A stretch of 64,000 nucleotides of DNA from JBBROS01 sp964246015 (lineage in GTDB: Bacteria > Pseudomonadota > Alphaproteobacteria > Acetobacterales > Acetobacteraceae): assembly GCA_964246015.1 (NCBI GenBank), contig CAXTPG010000008.1, positions 7,048 through 71,047 of the forward strand, read 5' to 3'. Positions 24,086 to 32,244 of this stretch are shown here, one piece after another (the first letter of the stretch is position 1; each line of letters opens with the position of its first letter). Under the pieces are notes generated by a model that ran no database searches, was not told the DNA's origin, and saw only the letters and a list, made by a program, of their open reading frames with translations. Made by a program: the position numbers and the translations under genes.

Positions 24086-24838
24086 TCAGCCCAGGTCGAG
24101 GTCGAACAGCACGTCGGCGCCCAGCCGATAGATCGCGGCGGGGGGCCGCAGCGCCCCGTCCAGCCGCGCGACGGCCGGCAGCGTGAGGCCGGGCAGGCCG
24201 GAGCCGATCAGCAGCGGCGCGACGCACACGTGCAGGCGCTGCAACGCCCCCGCCGCCAGGAAGGCGGAGACGGTGCGCGCGCCGCCCTCGACCAGCAACC
24301 GGTGCAGCCCGCGACCGGCCAGCGCGGCGACGATGTCCTGTGGCGCGAACCCGTCACGGCCCCGCGGCAGCACGATGCCGCCGGCACCCGGCGGCGCGCT
24401 GGCGGAAGCGGCGTGCACCACCAGGGTCGGCGCGGCGCCGTCCGTCGCCAGATGCGCGGCGCGATCCATCCGTCCATCGGGGTCGATCACCACGCGGACG
24501 GGGTTCGGGCCGGCCACGTGCCGAACGGTCAGGCGCGGATTGTCGGCCGCCACGGTGCCGACGCCGACGACGACCGCATCGACCAGCGCGCGAAGCCGGT
24601 GCAGGTGCACCAGGGCCTCCCGCCCGTTCACGTAGTGCGAATGCCCGGTCTCGGTCGCGATCCGCCCGTCCAGGGACTGCCCGAGCTGCCCCAGGACCAG
24701 GGACGACGCCCCGGCGACGGGCCCATAGAGACGGTGGAACGCGCTCGCGTCCGTCCCGCCCCGCGCTGGCCGGCGCGACAGCAGATCCGCCCACTCCCGG
24801 GCTGCCGGATCAACGATCCCTTGCGTGTGTTCCACCAT
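24086..24838 (-). CDS. RibD C-terminal-type pyrimidine reductase, stand-alone
   Basis: A 250-residue dihydrofolate-reductase-fold protein equal to the reductase half of RibD. GQLGQSLDGRIATETGHSHYVNG is the substrate/cofactor-entry region, ALVDAVVVGVGTVAADNPRLTVR is the family signature, and LLVEGGARTVSAFL is the NADPH-binding turn. The deaminase half of RibD is missing; about 45 unassigned residues precede the domain. In riboflavin synthesis this reductase turns a ribosylamino-pyrimidine 5'-phosphate into the ribityl form. Beside a GTP cyclohydrolase II and no deaminase, it could reduce the diaminopyrimidine directly, as in archaea and fungi. It is divergent from the cyclohydrolase gene with 75 bp between. 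Confidence 0.9.
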   Translation of the reverse strand: MVEHTQGIVDPAAREWADLLSRRPARGGTDASAFHRLYGPVAGASSLVLGQLGQSLDGRIATETGHSHYVNGREALVHLHRLRALVDAVVVGVGTVAADNPRLTVRHVAGPNPVRVVIDPDGRMDRAAHLATDGAAPTLVVHAASASAPPGAGGIVLPRGRDGFAPQDIVAALAGRGLHRLLVEGGARTVSAFLAAGALQRLHVCVAPLLIGSGLPGLTLPAVARLDGALRPPAAIYRLGADVLFDLDLG

Positions 24839-24913
24839 TCGCTAGATGTGTCTCGCTGCAAATTGACGGGATAGACCCACGTGCTACCAAATTGTGATGG
24901 TCTAGCAGGCTTG
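24839..24913. promoter_or_regulatory. Divergent regulatory gap between RibD-type and RibA-type genes
   Basis: This 75-bp gap is noticeably less GC-rich than its flanks. It holds TTGACG at 24863-24868 as a possible -35 element toward the cyclohydrolase gene, and an inverted repeat TAGACC (24872-24877) / GGTCTA (24899-24904) separated by 21 bases. These could form a shared promoter and operator, but neither has a known regulator assigned here. Confidence 0.3.
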
Positions 24914-25978
24914 ATGAGCAACGCGCACATCATCGCCATGTATCGGGCCGTGGCGGAATTGCGGGCGGGACGGCCGATCCTGCTGGAACTGCCTGGCGCG
25001 CCGCTGCTGGCGGCGGCTTCGGACACGATGTCGCCCATTCTGTTCTCGACGTTTCAGACCATGCCCGGGGCAGCCCTGGTCCTGACGGCCGAGCGGGCCG
25101 CGGCGATGGGTCTCGGCAGCGCCGGTCCCGTGGCGCTCCCGCTGGCCGGCCTGACGCAGGCCACGGCCGAAGCCCTCGCCGTTGCGGGCAACGTTGACGT
25201 GCACGGTCTGGCCGTGCAAACGGCGACGCACGCGGCGGCGACCGTGCTCGATCTGTGCAAGCGCGCCCACCTGCTGCCCGCGGCCCTGGTCGCGCCCTGC
25301 GTGCCCGCCTCGGTCCCGCCCGCCGTGCAGCGGCTCAGCGCGCTCGATCTCGCCTCGTCCGGTCCGGACCAGGCTGCGATGGGGCTCGAGATCGTCTCGT
25401 CCGCCATCGTGCCGCTGACGGACGTCTCCGCCCGCTTCATCGTGTTCCGCTCGGGGGCATCGGCCCGCGACCAGGTGGCGGTCGTCGTCGGCGACCCGGA
25501 TCCCGCCCAGCCGGTCCCGGTGCGCCTGCACTCCGCCTGCCTCACCGGCGACCTGTTCGGCTCCCTGCGCTGCGACTGCGGCGAGCAGCTTCGGCAAACC
25601 ATCGACGCGCTGCAATCGGGCGGCGTGCTGCTGTACCTCGACCAGGAGGGCCGCGGCACCGGTCTTCGCAACAAGATGCGCGCCTATGCGCTGCAGGACA
25701 CCGGGCTCGACACGATCGACGCCGACCGGATGCTCGGCTACGGGCCGGACGAGCGGCGCTACGAGATCGCGGCCGAGATGCTGCGGCTGCTCGGATACCG
25801 GCGCGTGCGCCTGCTGACCAACAACCCCGAGAAGCTCGCGGCCCTGGCCCGGGCCGGGATCGAGATCGTGGAGCGGGCGCCGTTGCTGGCCCCCGTCACG
25901 GCCGAGAACCGGCGCTACATGGCGGCCAAGGCGGAACGCGGCGGGCATCTGCTGGAAACCCTGTTCACGACGCCGTGA
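24914..25978 (+). CDS. ribA: GTP cyclohydrolase II with degenerate RibB-like N-terminus
   Basis: A 354-residue protein. The C-terminal ~190 residues are GTP cyclohydrolase II, which opens the GTP imidazole ring to give 2,5-diamino-6-ribosylamino-pyrimidinone 5'-phosphate. Zinc ligands are Cys209, Cys220 and Cys222 (C-x10-C-x-C in HSACLTGDLFGSLRCDCG), LYLDQEGRGTGLRNKMRAYALQ carries the active-site Tyr258, and GPDERRYE the Arg. The first ~150 residues resemble a DHBP synthase scaffold (AELRAGRPILLE, SPILFSTFQTMPGAALVLTAERAAAMGL) but lack its acidic catalytic loop. The ATG at 24914 was chosen; a TTG at 24881 is in frame. It is probably a paralogue dedicated to this locus rather than the housekeeping RibA, although that needs the rest of the genome. 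Confidence 0.92.
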   Translation: MSNAHIIAMYRAVAELRAGRPILLELPGAPLLAAASDTMSPILFSTFQTMPGAALVLTAERAAAMGLGSAGPVALPLAGLTQATAEALAVAGNVDVHGLAVQTATHAAATVLDLCKRAHLLPAALVAPCVPASVPPAVQRLSALDLASSGPDQAAMGLEIVSSAIVPLTDVSARFIVFRSGASARDQVAVVVGDPDPAQPVPVRLHSACLTGDLFGSLRCDCGEQLRQTIDALQSGGVLLYLDQEGRGTGLRNKMRAYALQDTGLDTIDADRMLGYGPDERRYEIAAEMLRLLGYRRVRLLTNNPEKLAALARAGIEIVERAPLLAPVTAENRRYMAAKAERGGHLLETLFTTP

Positions 25979-26726
25979 CGCGTGCGGGGTCCAGCGTCGC
26001 GTACACGTCGCCCGAGTTCGCGTCGTGCGGGAGCCCGGCCAACCAGGCCGCCATCGCCGTCCCGTCGAGCGGGCCGGGGTGCGCCCACGCCATGCTCTCG
26101 CCCAGGCACGCGTTGAACGCCCGGTAGCCCAGGGCCAGCAGGCGGCGCAGGCACGCCGCGGCCACCTCCGGCTGGATGGTCGTGAACTCGAACGACACCG
26201 TCCGGACCGCATGGGACAGGCCGGCGAGCGCGTCCGCCTCGTGGCCTTCCACGTCGATCTTGATGAAATCGGGCACGCCGTGCGCGGCCGCCAGCGCGTC
26301 CAGCGTCGTCACGGGCACCGCGACGCGGCCATCCCAACGCTGCCCGGCCCACCCCGGCGCGCCGCGCGCGGCGGCGATGAAAGCGGCGCTGGCGGTCGCG
26401 ACGGTCGGGTTGCCGGCGTTCAGGAACAGCACCCCGCGCCCCTCCGCCGCGCCGACCATCGACTGCGCCAGCGCAACCCCCCGGGACCTGTGGAACAGCA
26501 GCCGCAACAGCCGGTGCAGGCGCGGCTGCGGCTCGACCGCGACGGCGCGGGCGCCGAGACGCAGGAAGCTGGCCGTGCGGTCGCCGACATGGGCGCCGAC
26601 GTCGAACCCCAACTCGCCGGGACCGATGAAGCGGCGGTGGAAGGCATCGAGCGGTCCGGCGCGCGCCTTGTCGTGATAGACCCGCAACGAGCGGCCGATC
26701 GGGGAAGTGCCACGCTTGCCTGTCAT
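25965..26726 (-). CDS. FkbM-family methyltransferase
   Basis: A 253-residue SAM-dependent methyltransferase. GELGFDVGAHVGDRTASFLRLGA is the SAM motif I, AVAVEPQPRL the acidic ribose-binding position, and PDFIKIDVEGHEADAL the FkbM signature. FkbM proteins O-methylate sugars, polyketides and lipids. The 3' end overlaps the convergent ribA-like gene by 14 bp. A second, unrelated methyltransferase lies 0.6 kb away, so the locus has two methylation steps available. The acceptor is unknown. Confidence 0.9.
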   Translation of the reverse strand: MTGKRGTSPIGRSLRVYHDKARAGPLDAFHRRFIGPGELGFDVGAHVGDRTASFLRLGARAVAVEPQPRLHRLLRLLFHRSRGVALAQSMVGAAEGRGVLFLNAGNPTVATASAAFIAAARGAPGWAGQRWDGRVAVPVTTLDALAAAHGVPDFIKIDVEGHEADALAGLSHAVRTVSFEFTTIQPEVAAACLRRLLALGYRAFNACLGESMAWAHPGPLDGTAMAAWLAGLPHDANSGDVYATLDPARVTAS

Positions 26727-26768
26727 GCCGATTCCCGTCGCCTGACAGCCAGTGTAGCGTCACGGGCC

Positions 26769-27320
26769 ATGCGAACAGAAGCGACCTACAGCCGCATCGC
26801 CCGGCGGTTCCATTGGTGGACGGCCGGGCTGCTGGCGTTTCAGGTCCCGCTTGGCCTGTTCATGGTCGTGCGCGGTAGCCGGATGGGCATCTGGGACGGG
26901 CTGACGAACGGGTCGTACAGCGCGCACAAGCTGCTGGGCGTCGTCCTGTTCGGCCTGGTCGCCGCCCGGCTTGCGTATCGGCTGCGGGAAGGCGTCCCGG
27001 CGGCCGAGGCGACGACCGAGCCCTGGCAGCGGCGGGTTGCCGGGCTCACCCATCGGGCCCTCTATGGGCTGATGCTGGCCGTGCCGATCCTGGGCTGGTT
27101 CGGCGTGCAACTGTATCCGGCGCTCGACCTGTTCGGCCTGGTGTCGCTGCCCGCGGTCGTCGGGCCGGACAAGGCGGCCGGCGAACTTGTGCTGCAACTG
27201 CATGCCGCCGCGGCATTCGCGCTGGTGGCCGTCGTTGCGCTACACGTCGGGGCGGCGCTGTTCCACCGCTTCATCCGCAAGGACGGCGTGTTCCAACGCA
27301 TGCAGCCGAGGCCGGACTGA
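26769..27320 (+). CDS. Cytochrome b561-family membrane protein
   Basis: A 183-residue four-helix membrane cytochrome b. Helices are visible at FHWWTAGLLAFQVPLGLFMVV, SAHKLLGVVLFGLVAARLAY, HRALYGLMLAVPILGWFGV and LHAAAAFALVAVVALHVGAALFHRF. Histidines at the start of each (FHWW, SAHK, THRALYG, LHAA and LHVG) are candidate heme ligands, as in the CybB group that oxidises quinol or takes up superoxide electrons. It is divergent from the FkbM gene across 42 bp and converges with a second methyltransferase across 20 bp. Whether it is part of the surrounding pathway is unclear. Confidence 0.9.
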   Translation: MRTEATYSRIARRFHWWTAGLLAFQVPLGLFMVVRGSRMGIWDGLTNGSYSAHKLLGVVLFGLVAARLAYRLREGVPAAEATTEPWQRRVAGLTHRALYGLMLAVPILGWFGVQLYPALDLFGLVSLPAVVGPDKAAGELVLQLHAAAAFALVAVVALHVGAALFHRFIRKDGVFQRMQPRPD

Positions 27321-27340
27321 CCTAGTCCAGTCCTGGTCGG

Positions 27341-28174
27341 TCAGGGCGGGAGCGCCAGCAGGTCGCGATGGCCGACGATGGCGCCCGTCCGGCTCCAGGC
27401 CAGCCACGCGGCGAGAGTGTCCGGATCGAGCATGCCTGTTTCCGCAACCGCCGCTGCGACGCCTTCATTCAGTTGCGCCATCAACGCGCGGTCGGCCGGG
27501 CCCAGGCGCCAGGCGCTGTCGCCGTCCACGACGCGATAGCCGGCTTCGGCGAATGCGTGGCAAAGCATCGCGTGCGCCTGCGGACCGGCCGCCGGGCCGA
27601 AGCCCTTGTCCCGGCTTTGATGCGCATCGAACGCCGCCCGCACTGCTTCGTCGGCGGCGTGGCCCGGCGTCCAACCCTGCCGTCCGTCGAACGTGAGCAC
27701 GGTGTGGAACACGGCGCGCTGCCGGATGACGGCCCCGGCGAACGCGCGGATGAAGCGCTCGGACGCCAGGTCGAAGAACGCCGAGGCCGTCACGAGGTCG
27801 GCGCCCTCCGCCAGCAGGCCGGCCGGGTCATGGGCGGCATCGATGCGGCGGAACCGGACGGCGATCCTGGCGCCGTCCTTGTGCAGGACCAGGCCGCCCG
27901 CCCCCGGCGCGGCGTCATCGGCCCAGCCGCCCAGCGCCGCGCGGGCCTCGTCCAGCAGCGCCGCGTCGTTGTCGAGCAGAAGCCAGCGCTGATCCGCGCC
28001 CAAGGACGGCGCCGTCGCCCGCAGGTTGGACCCGGCGCCGCAGCCGATCTCGATCACGCGGACCGCGCTGCGGCCGGCGAACGCCGTGCCGAGCGCCCGG
28101 GCGACATCGCTGCTTCTCGACCGCCGGTCCGCGGCTTCGCGCAGCCGCAACCACGCCGATGAGAATTCGTTCAT
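27341..28174 (-). CDS. Class I SAM-dependent methyltransferase
   Basis: A 277-residue Rossmann methyltransferase. VRVIEIGCGAGSNLRATAPSLG is the SAM-binding motif I, WLLLDNDAALLDEA the acidic motif II, and ADLVTASAFFDLASERFI the motif-IV-like stretch. HTVLTFDGRQGWTPGH follows. The protein resembles small-molecule methyltransferases more than those for RNA or protein. It is the last protein gene of the putative pterin-like locus before the tRNA-Gly gene, from which it is separated by 220 bp in which I see no further feature. Confidence 0.88.
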   Translation of the reverse strand: MNEFSSAWLRLREAADRRSRSSDVARALGTAFAGRSAVRVIEIGCGAGSNLRATAPSLGADQRWLLLDNDAALLDEARAALGGWADDAAPGAGGLVLHKDGARIAVRFRRIDAAHDPAGLLAEGADLVTASAFFDLASERFIRAFAGAVIRQRAVFHTVLTFDGRQGWTPGHAADEAVRAAFDAHQSRDKGFGPAAGPQAHAMLCHAFAEAGYRVVDGDSAWRLGPADRALMAQLNEGVAAAVAETGMLDPDTLAAWLAWSRTGAIVGHRDLLALPP

Positions 28175-28394
28175 GGGCCGACGCTATGGCCCCCGGCGCC
28201 GCATGCCAAGGGCGCTGTGCGGGCGCGACGGGGCGGTCGGACCCTGTCCGCCGCCTGTCAATGCGTGCATGAGCGATCGCAATCCTGCGGACTCTGCCCA
28301 GCTTTGCCCAACTGGTCCCCGGAACGCACTCCAACGCTCCGCCGGACCCTCACGGGCCTGTCGGTAAAGATGCTGCTTTCCTTGGTACATCTGG

Positions 28395-28466
28395 AGCGGG
28401 CGAAGGGATTCGAACCCTCGACCCCAACCTTGGCAAGGTTGTGCTCTACCCCTGAGCTACGCCCGC
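28395..28466 (-). tRNA. tRNA-Gly (anticodon GCC)
   Basis: The minus strand folds into a standard 72-nt cloverleaf: acceptor GCGGGCG/CGCCCGC with discriminator T, D-arm GCTC...GAGC, anticodon arm CAACC-TTGCCAA-GGTTG with anticodon GCC, and T-arm GAGGG-TTCGAAT-CCCTT (one G-T pair). CCA is not encoded. The anticodon GCC reads GGC and GGU glycine codons, and GGC is the dominant glycine codon in this window. An AT-containing TAGTAAG about 25 bp upstream could be part of its promoter. Confidence 0.97.
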
Positions 28467-28517
28467 GCTCCGTTCGCGCTTACTAGGCCCCTCCGCAGGC
28501 CCGCGCAAGACCCCCGT

Positions 28518-29309
28518 TCAACGCCGCGGCGGCGCCAGCGTCTGCTGCTGCACCGGCGCCCGCGGCGGCGGGCCGGCCGGGGCAGGCGCCATGTTGGACG
28601 CCATCGGCACCGGCGCCGGAAGCGCCGGAGGCGCCGGCGGGGCCACCTGCGCCCCATACCGCATCAGCACCTCCCGCAGCGTGTCCGCCGCCGGGTTGCT
28701 CGCCTCCATCTGCACCACCACCTGCTGCGCCGCCAGCGCACGGCCGTAGTACGCCTGGTTCCAGTCCGACTTCGTGCTCATCAGGCTCCCGCCCAGGGAA
28801 ATCCCGGCGAACAGCCCCCGCGCCCGCGTGAACCCCACGATATCGGCCCGCAGCGCCGCTGTCGTCGCGCCCTCCACCCCGCCGCCCAGGTCGATGAACG
28901 TCGCACTCGCATCCGCGCCCAGCTTGAACTGGCTGTCCATCACCGCCTGCAGCCCGCGGTCGTTCATGATGAACAGCATCACCTGCGCATCCTGGATGCC
29001 CGCCTGGAACCCGATGCTGCCCCCGCCCATCCCGTAGAACGCCGGCGACGACCACGACCCGGCCCCATCCCGCGCCGACAGCACGCAGCTTCCGCCTTGC
29101 CCCCCCAGCAGGAACCCGGCCCGGAAGATCTGCGGGCACACCATCACCGCCCGGGCCCGCTTCAGCACCGCCTGCGCATCGGTCCCGTCGCGGTTGTTCA
29201 GGATCTCCTGCGCCGCCAGCGTCGCACGGTCGACAAGCTGCTGCTGCTCGCTCTGCGCATGCGCCAGAACAGGCCAGGCAAAGATCATGGCAGCCAGGAT
29301 GCGACGCAT
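28518..29309 (-). CDS. SYLF/Ysc84-domain lipid-binding exported protein
   Basis: A 263-residue protein with a signal peptide MRRILAAMIFAWPVLAHAQ. VDRATLAAQEILNNRDGTDAQAVLKRARAVMVCPQIF starts the SYLF (DUF500) domain; GFLLGGQGGSCVLSARD, SPAFYGMGGGSIGFQAGIQDAQVMLFIMN and FKLGADASATF continue it, and GLFAGISLGGSLM is the conserved C-terminal part. The last ~45 residues are Pro/Ala-rich. SYLF domains bind phosphoinositide-like lipids in eukaryotes; the bacterial role is not settled. The ATG at 29309 has a good GGAGGGG upstream; a GTG at 29333 is also in frame but lacks one. Confidence 0.88.
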   Translation of the reverse strand: MRRILAAMIFAWPVLAHAQSEQQQLVDRATLAAQEILNNRDGTDAQAVLKRARAVMVCPQIFRAGFLLGGQGGSCVLSARDGAGSWSSPAFYGMGGGSIGFQAGIQDAQVMLFIMNDRGLQAVMDSQFKLGADASATFIDLGGGVEGATTAALRADIVGFTRARGLFAGISLGGSLMSTKSDWNQAYYGRALAAQQVVVQMEASNPAADTLREVLMRYGAQVAPPAPPALPAPVPMASNMAPAPAGPPPRAPVQQQTLAPPRR

Positions 29310-29381
29310 GGTCCCCTCCAAATGTTTCAACACACCATAGCGCGTTTCTAGGCACTTAGGAAGGGAACTTGACCTCGAATA

Positions 29382-30338
29382 TCAGGCGGGATTATGGCAC
29401 GCGAATCCGCCCGACAGCGCCGGCGCCACCGCCCGGCACACCGGCAGCGCCGCCGGGCAGCGCGGGTGGAAATGGCACCCCGTGGGCGGCGAGATCAGGC
29501 TCGGCGGCTCCCCGATCACCACCGCGCGCGCGCCCCCCGCATCCGGGTCCGGCACCGGGATCGCCGCCAGCAGCGCCCGCGTGTAGTGGTGCCGCGGCGC
29601 CGTGAACAGCGCATCCGCCGGTCCGGTCTCGACGATCCGCCCCAGATACATCACCGCCACCCGGTGGCTCACGCTCCGCACCGAGGCGAGGTCGTGCGAG
29701 ATATACAGGTACGCGATCCCCAGCCGCTCCTGCAGGTCCCCCAGCAGGTTCAGGATCTGCGCCCGGATCGACACGTCGAGCGACGAAACCGGCTCGTCCA
29801 GCACCAGGAACGACGGCTCGACAGCCAGGGCCCGGGCGATGCCCACCCGCTGCCGCTGCCCCCCCGAAAGCTCATGCGGATACCGGTCGCCGTGCGACCC
29901 ATCCAGCCCCACCAGCTCCAGCAGCCCGGCCACCCGCACCGGCCACGCCGCCGCCGGCAGCAGCGCATGCACCCGCAGCGGCTCCGCCAGCGCCTGCCCC
30001 ACCGTCCAGCGCGGGTTCAGCGCCAGGAACGGATCCTGGAACACGTACTGAACGGCCCGCCGCACCGCCAGCACCTGCGCCCGCACGCCCCCGCGGAACA
30101 CCGCCGTCACGTCGGTCCCGCCGATCGTCACCTGCCCGGCACTCGGCGCCACCAGGTGCAGCAGGCTGCGCGCGACCGTGGTCTTGCCGCACCCGCTCTC
30201 CCCCACCAGTCCCAGCGTCTCCCCGGCTTCCACCGTGAACGACACCCCATCGACCGCCCGAAGCGCCGCCGCCCGCCGGAACAGTCGCCGAGGCCCCGGA
30301 TACCGCTTCTCCAACCCCTCCACGCGCACCAGGCTCAT
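29382..30338 (-). CDS. oppF: Oligopeptide-type ABC transporter ATPase OppF
   Basis: A 318-residue ABC ATPase, second of an Opp/Dpp pair. Walker A is GESGCGKTT, Q-loop YVFQDPFLALNP, signature LSGGQRQRVGIA, Walker B FLVLDEPVSSLD and H-loop YISHD. The C-terminal oligopeptide-ABC extension has GCHFHPRCPAALPVC. It overlaps the preceding OppD gene by four bases and is the last gene of the long livK-to-oppF unit. The transporter imports peptides, opines or similar solutes, powered by the OppD/OppF pair. A binding protein is not encoded in this set. Confidence 0.94.
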   Translation of the reverse strand: MSLVRVEGLEKRYPGPRRLFRRAAALRAVDGVSFTVEAGETLGLVGESGCGKTTVARSLLHLVAPSAGQVTIGGTDVTAVFRGGVRAQVLAVRRAVQYVFQDPFLALNPRWTVGQALAEPLRVHALLPAAAWPVRVAGLLELVGLDGSHGDRYPHELSGGQRQRVGIARALAVEPSFLVLDEPVSSLDVSIRAQILNLLGDLQERLGIAYLYISHDLASVRSVSHRVAVMYLGRIVETGPADALFTAPRHHYTRALLAAIPVPDPDAGGARAVVIGEPPSLISPPTGCHFHPRCPAALPVCRAVAPALSGGFACHNPA

Positions 30339-31330
30339 GCCGGCACCGAAGCGCTGCCCCGGCGGATGCAGCTCACCCCATGCCCCGGCGCCACCTCCGT
30401 CGCCACCGGCATCAGCCGCGCGCATTCCGGGATCGCCTCCGGGCATCGGGGATGGAACCGGCACCCGCTGGGCGGCCGCAGCGGGTCCGGCAACCGCCCG
30501 CCGATCACCGGCAGCACCACCCGCCCCGCCCCCGGCGGCCGCGCCCGGTCGGCCCGGGGCACGCTCTCCAGCAATGCCCGCGTGTAGGGATGCTGCGGCG
30601 CGTGGAAGATGGTCCGCGCCGGCGCCGTCTCGCACACCCGCCCTGCGTACATGACGACGATCCGGTCGGCCATCCGTGCCACCACGCCCATGTCGTGCGT
30701 CACCAGCACCATCGACGTCCCCAGCCGCACCCGCAGATCGGCCAGCAGGTCCAGGATCTGCGCCTGGATCGTGACATCCAGCGCCGTCGTCGGCTCGTCC
30801 GCCAGCACCAGCGAAGGCTCGCACAGCAGCGCCCGGGCGATGCAGACGCGCTGCTTCATCCCCCCGCTCATCTCGTGCGGATACTGCCGCATCCGTGCCC
30901 GCGGGTCCGACAAGCCCACCAGTTGCAGCAGCCCGGCCACCCGCTCCTCCGCCGCCCGCCGCCCCGCCTTCTTGTGCACGCGGAAGATCTCGCCCAGTTG
31001 CGCGCCGATCGTCAGCAGCGGGTTCAGCGAATGGGCCGGGTTCTGGAACACCATGGCGATCCGTTCGCCCCGCAACGCCGCCATCTCCCGCTCCGGCAGG
31101 GCCAGCAGGTCCCGCCCCTCGAACCGGATGCGCCCCCCTGCGATCCGCCCGGGCTTCGGCACCAGCCGCAGCAGCGCCAGGCTGGACATGGTTTTCCCCG
31201 ACCCGCTCTCCCCCACCAGCCCCAGCACCTCGTTCACGCCCACGGCGAAATCGACTCCGTCGACCGCCCGCACCACCCCCGCCTCGGTCTCGAACTGGAC
31301 CCGAAGGTCCTCGACCTGCAACAGGCTCAA
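30335..31330 (-). CDS. oppD: Oligopeptide-type ABC transporter ATPase OppD
   Basis: A 331-residue ABC ATPase. Walker A GESGSGKTM, Q-loop MVFQNPAHSLNP, signature MSGGMKQRVCIA, Walker B LVLADEPTTALD, H-loop LVTHD, and the C-terminal GCRFHPRCPEAIPEC extension. The start is a TTG at 31330 that overlaps the OppC stop (TTGA); no ATG or GTG lies nearby that would keep the first beta strand (LLQVEDLRVQFE). It differs in sequence from the isolated OppD-type protein at 4529-5518. It overlaps oppF by four bases. Confidence 0.93.
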   Translation of the reverse strand: MSLLQVEDLRVQFETEAGVVRAVDGVDFAVGVNEVLGLVGESGSGKTMSSLALLRLVPKPGRIAGGRIRFEGRDLLALPEREMAALRGERIAMVFQNPAHSLNPLLTIGAQLGEIFRVHKKAGRRAAEERVAGLLQLVGLSDPRARMRQYPHEMSGGMKQRVCIARALLCEPSLVLADEPTTALDVTIQAQILDLLADLRVRLGTSMVLVTHDMGVVARMADRIVVMYAGRVCETAPARTIFHAPQHPYTRALLESVPRADRARPPGAGRVVLPVIGGRLPDPLRPPSGCRFHPRCPEAIPECARLMPVATEVAPGHGVSCIRRGSASVPA

Positions 31331-32244
31331 GCCCGCCGCCGCGGGTTGAACGCGTCCGACAACCCGTCCGCGAGCAGGTTGAACCCCAGCACCGTGACGA
31401 AGATCGCGCACCCCGGCGCCAGCGAGGCCCAGGGCGCGATCTTGAGGTTCTCGTAGTTGAAGAAGATCAACTGACCCCAGCTCACCGCATTCGGGTCGCC
31501 GAACCCCAGGAAGCTGATCATCGCCTCCGCCAGCACCGCCCCCCCGATCCCCAGCGCCACGGCCACGATGATCGATGGCATCGCGTTCGGCAGGATGTGC
31601 CGCAGGATGATGTCGGGCGTCGTCGCCCCGATGCACCGCGCCGCCTCCACGAACTCCGCGTGGCGCAACCGCAGGAACTCCGCCCGCGTCAGCCGCGCGA
31701 TCGCCGGCCACCCGAACGCCCCCAGCAGCACGATGATGGTCAGCAGGCTCAGATGCGGGATCCGCTCCATCCAGGTGCCCACGACGATGATCCCGAACAG
31801 CCGCACGACCGCCAGGATGACCAGGAACACCGGCACGACCATGAAGAACTCGGTGAACCGCATCAGCGCCTCGTCCCACCGCCCGCCCAGATAGCCGCTG
31901 ACGCCCCCCACCAGCACGCCGACGAACGCCGCGATCGACATCGCCCCCAAGCCCACCGCCAGCGCCGTCGGCGCCCCATGCAGCACCCGCGTCAGCACGT
32001 CGTATCCCAGCCGGTCCGTGCCCAGCCAATGCGCCCAGGCGGGCGGCTTGCTGGCCCCGTACCCCATCATCGCCGACTGGTCGTTCGGCGCGTACGGCGC
32101 CACCGCCCCGCACGTCAGCGCGACGACGACCACCAGCCCGACCAGCAGCACGCCCGCCATCCCCATCGGGTTCCGCCGCAACCGCCGCAGCCCCGTCCGC
32201 CACGCGCTCCGCCTCGGCCGCAGCAGGATGGGTCCGGCATCCAT
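31327..32244 (-). CDS. oppC: Oligopeptide-type ABC transporter permease OppC
   Basis: A 305-residue permease with the OppC/DppC N-terminal layout: cytoplasmic RRNPMGMAGVLLVGLVVVVAL first helix, then a periplasmic loop with HWLGTDRLGYDVLTRVLHGAPTALAVG, the family signature. The EAA loop is EFVEAARCIGATTPDIILRHILPNAMPS. MISFLGFGDPNAVSWGQLI is typical near the C-terminus. Six transmembrane helices are expected. It shares one base with the OppB stop/start junction and overlaps OppD. It forms the channel with OppB. Confidence 0.94.
   Translation of the reverse strand: MDAGPILLRPRRSAWRTGLRRLRRNPMGMAGVLLVGLVVVVALTCGAVAPYAPNDQSAMMGYGASKPPAWAHWLGTDRLGYDVLTRVLHGAPTALAVGLGAMSIAAFVGVLVGGVSGYLGGRWDEALMRFTEFFMVVPVFLVILAVVRLFGIIVVGTWMERIPHLSLLTIIVLLGAFGWPAIARLTRAEFLRLRHAEFVEAARCIGATTPDIILRHILPNAMPSIIVAVALGIGGAVLAEAMISFLGFGDPNAVSWGQLIFFNYENLKIAPWASLAPGCAIFVTVLGFNLLADGLSDAFNPRRRA

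Noticed and set aside
28175..28394. Small RNA or gene in the gap next to tRNA-Gly
   Set aside because: I saw no stable long stem followed by a T-run, no promoter pair and no frame with protein-like composition in these 220 bp.
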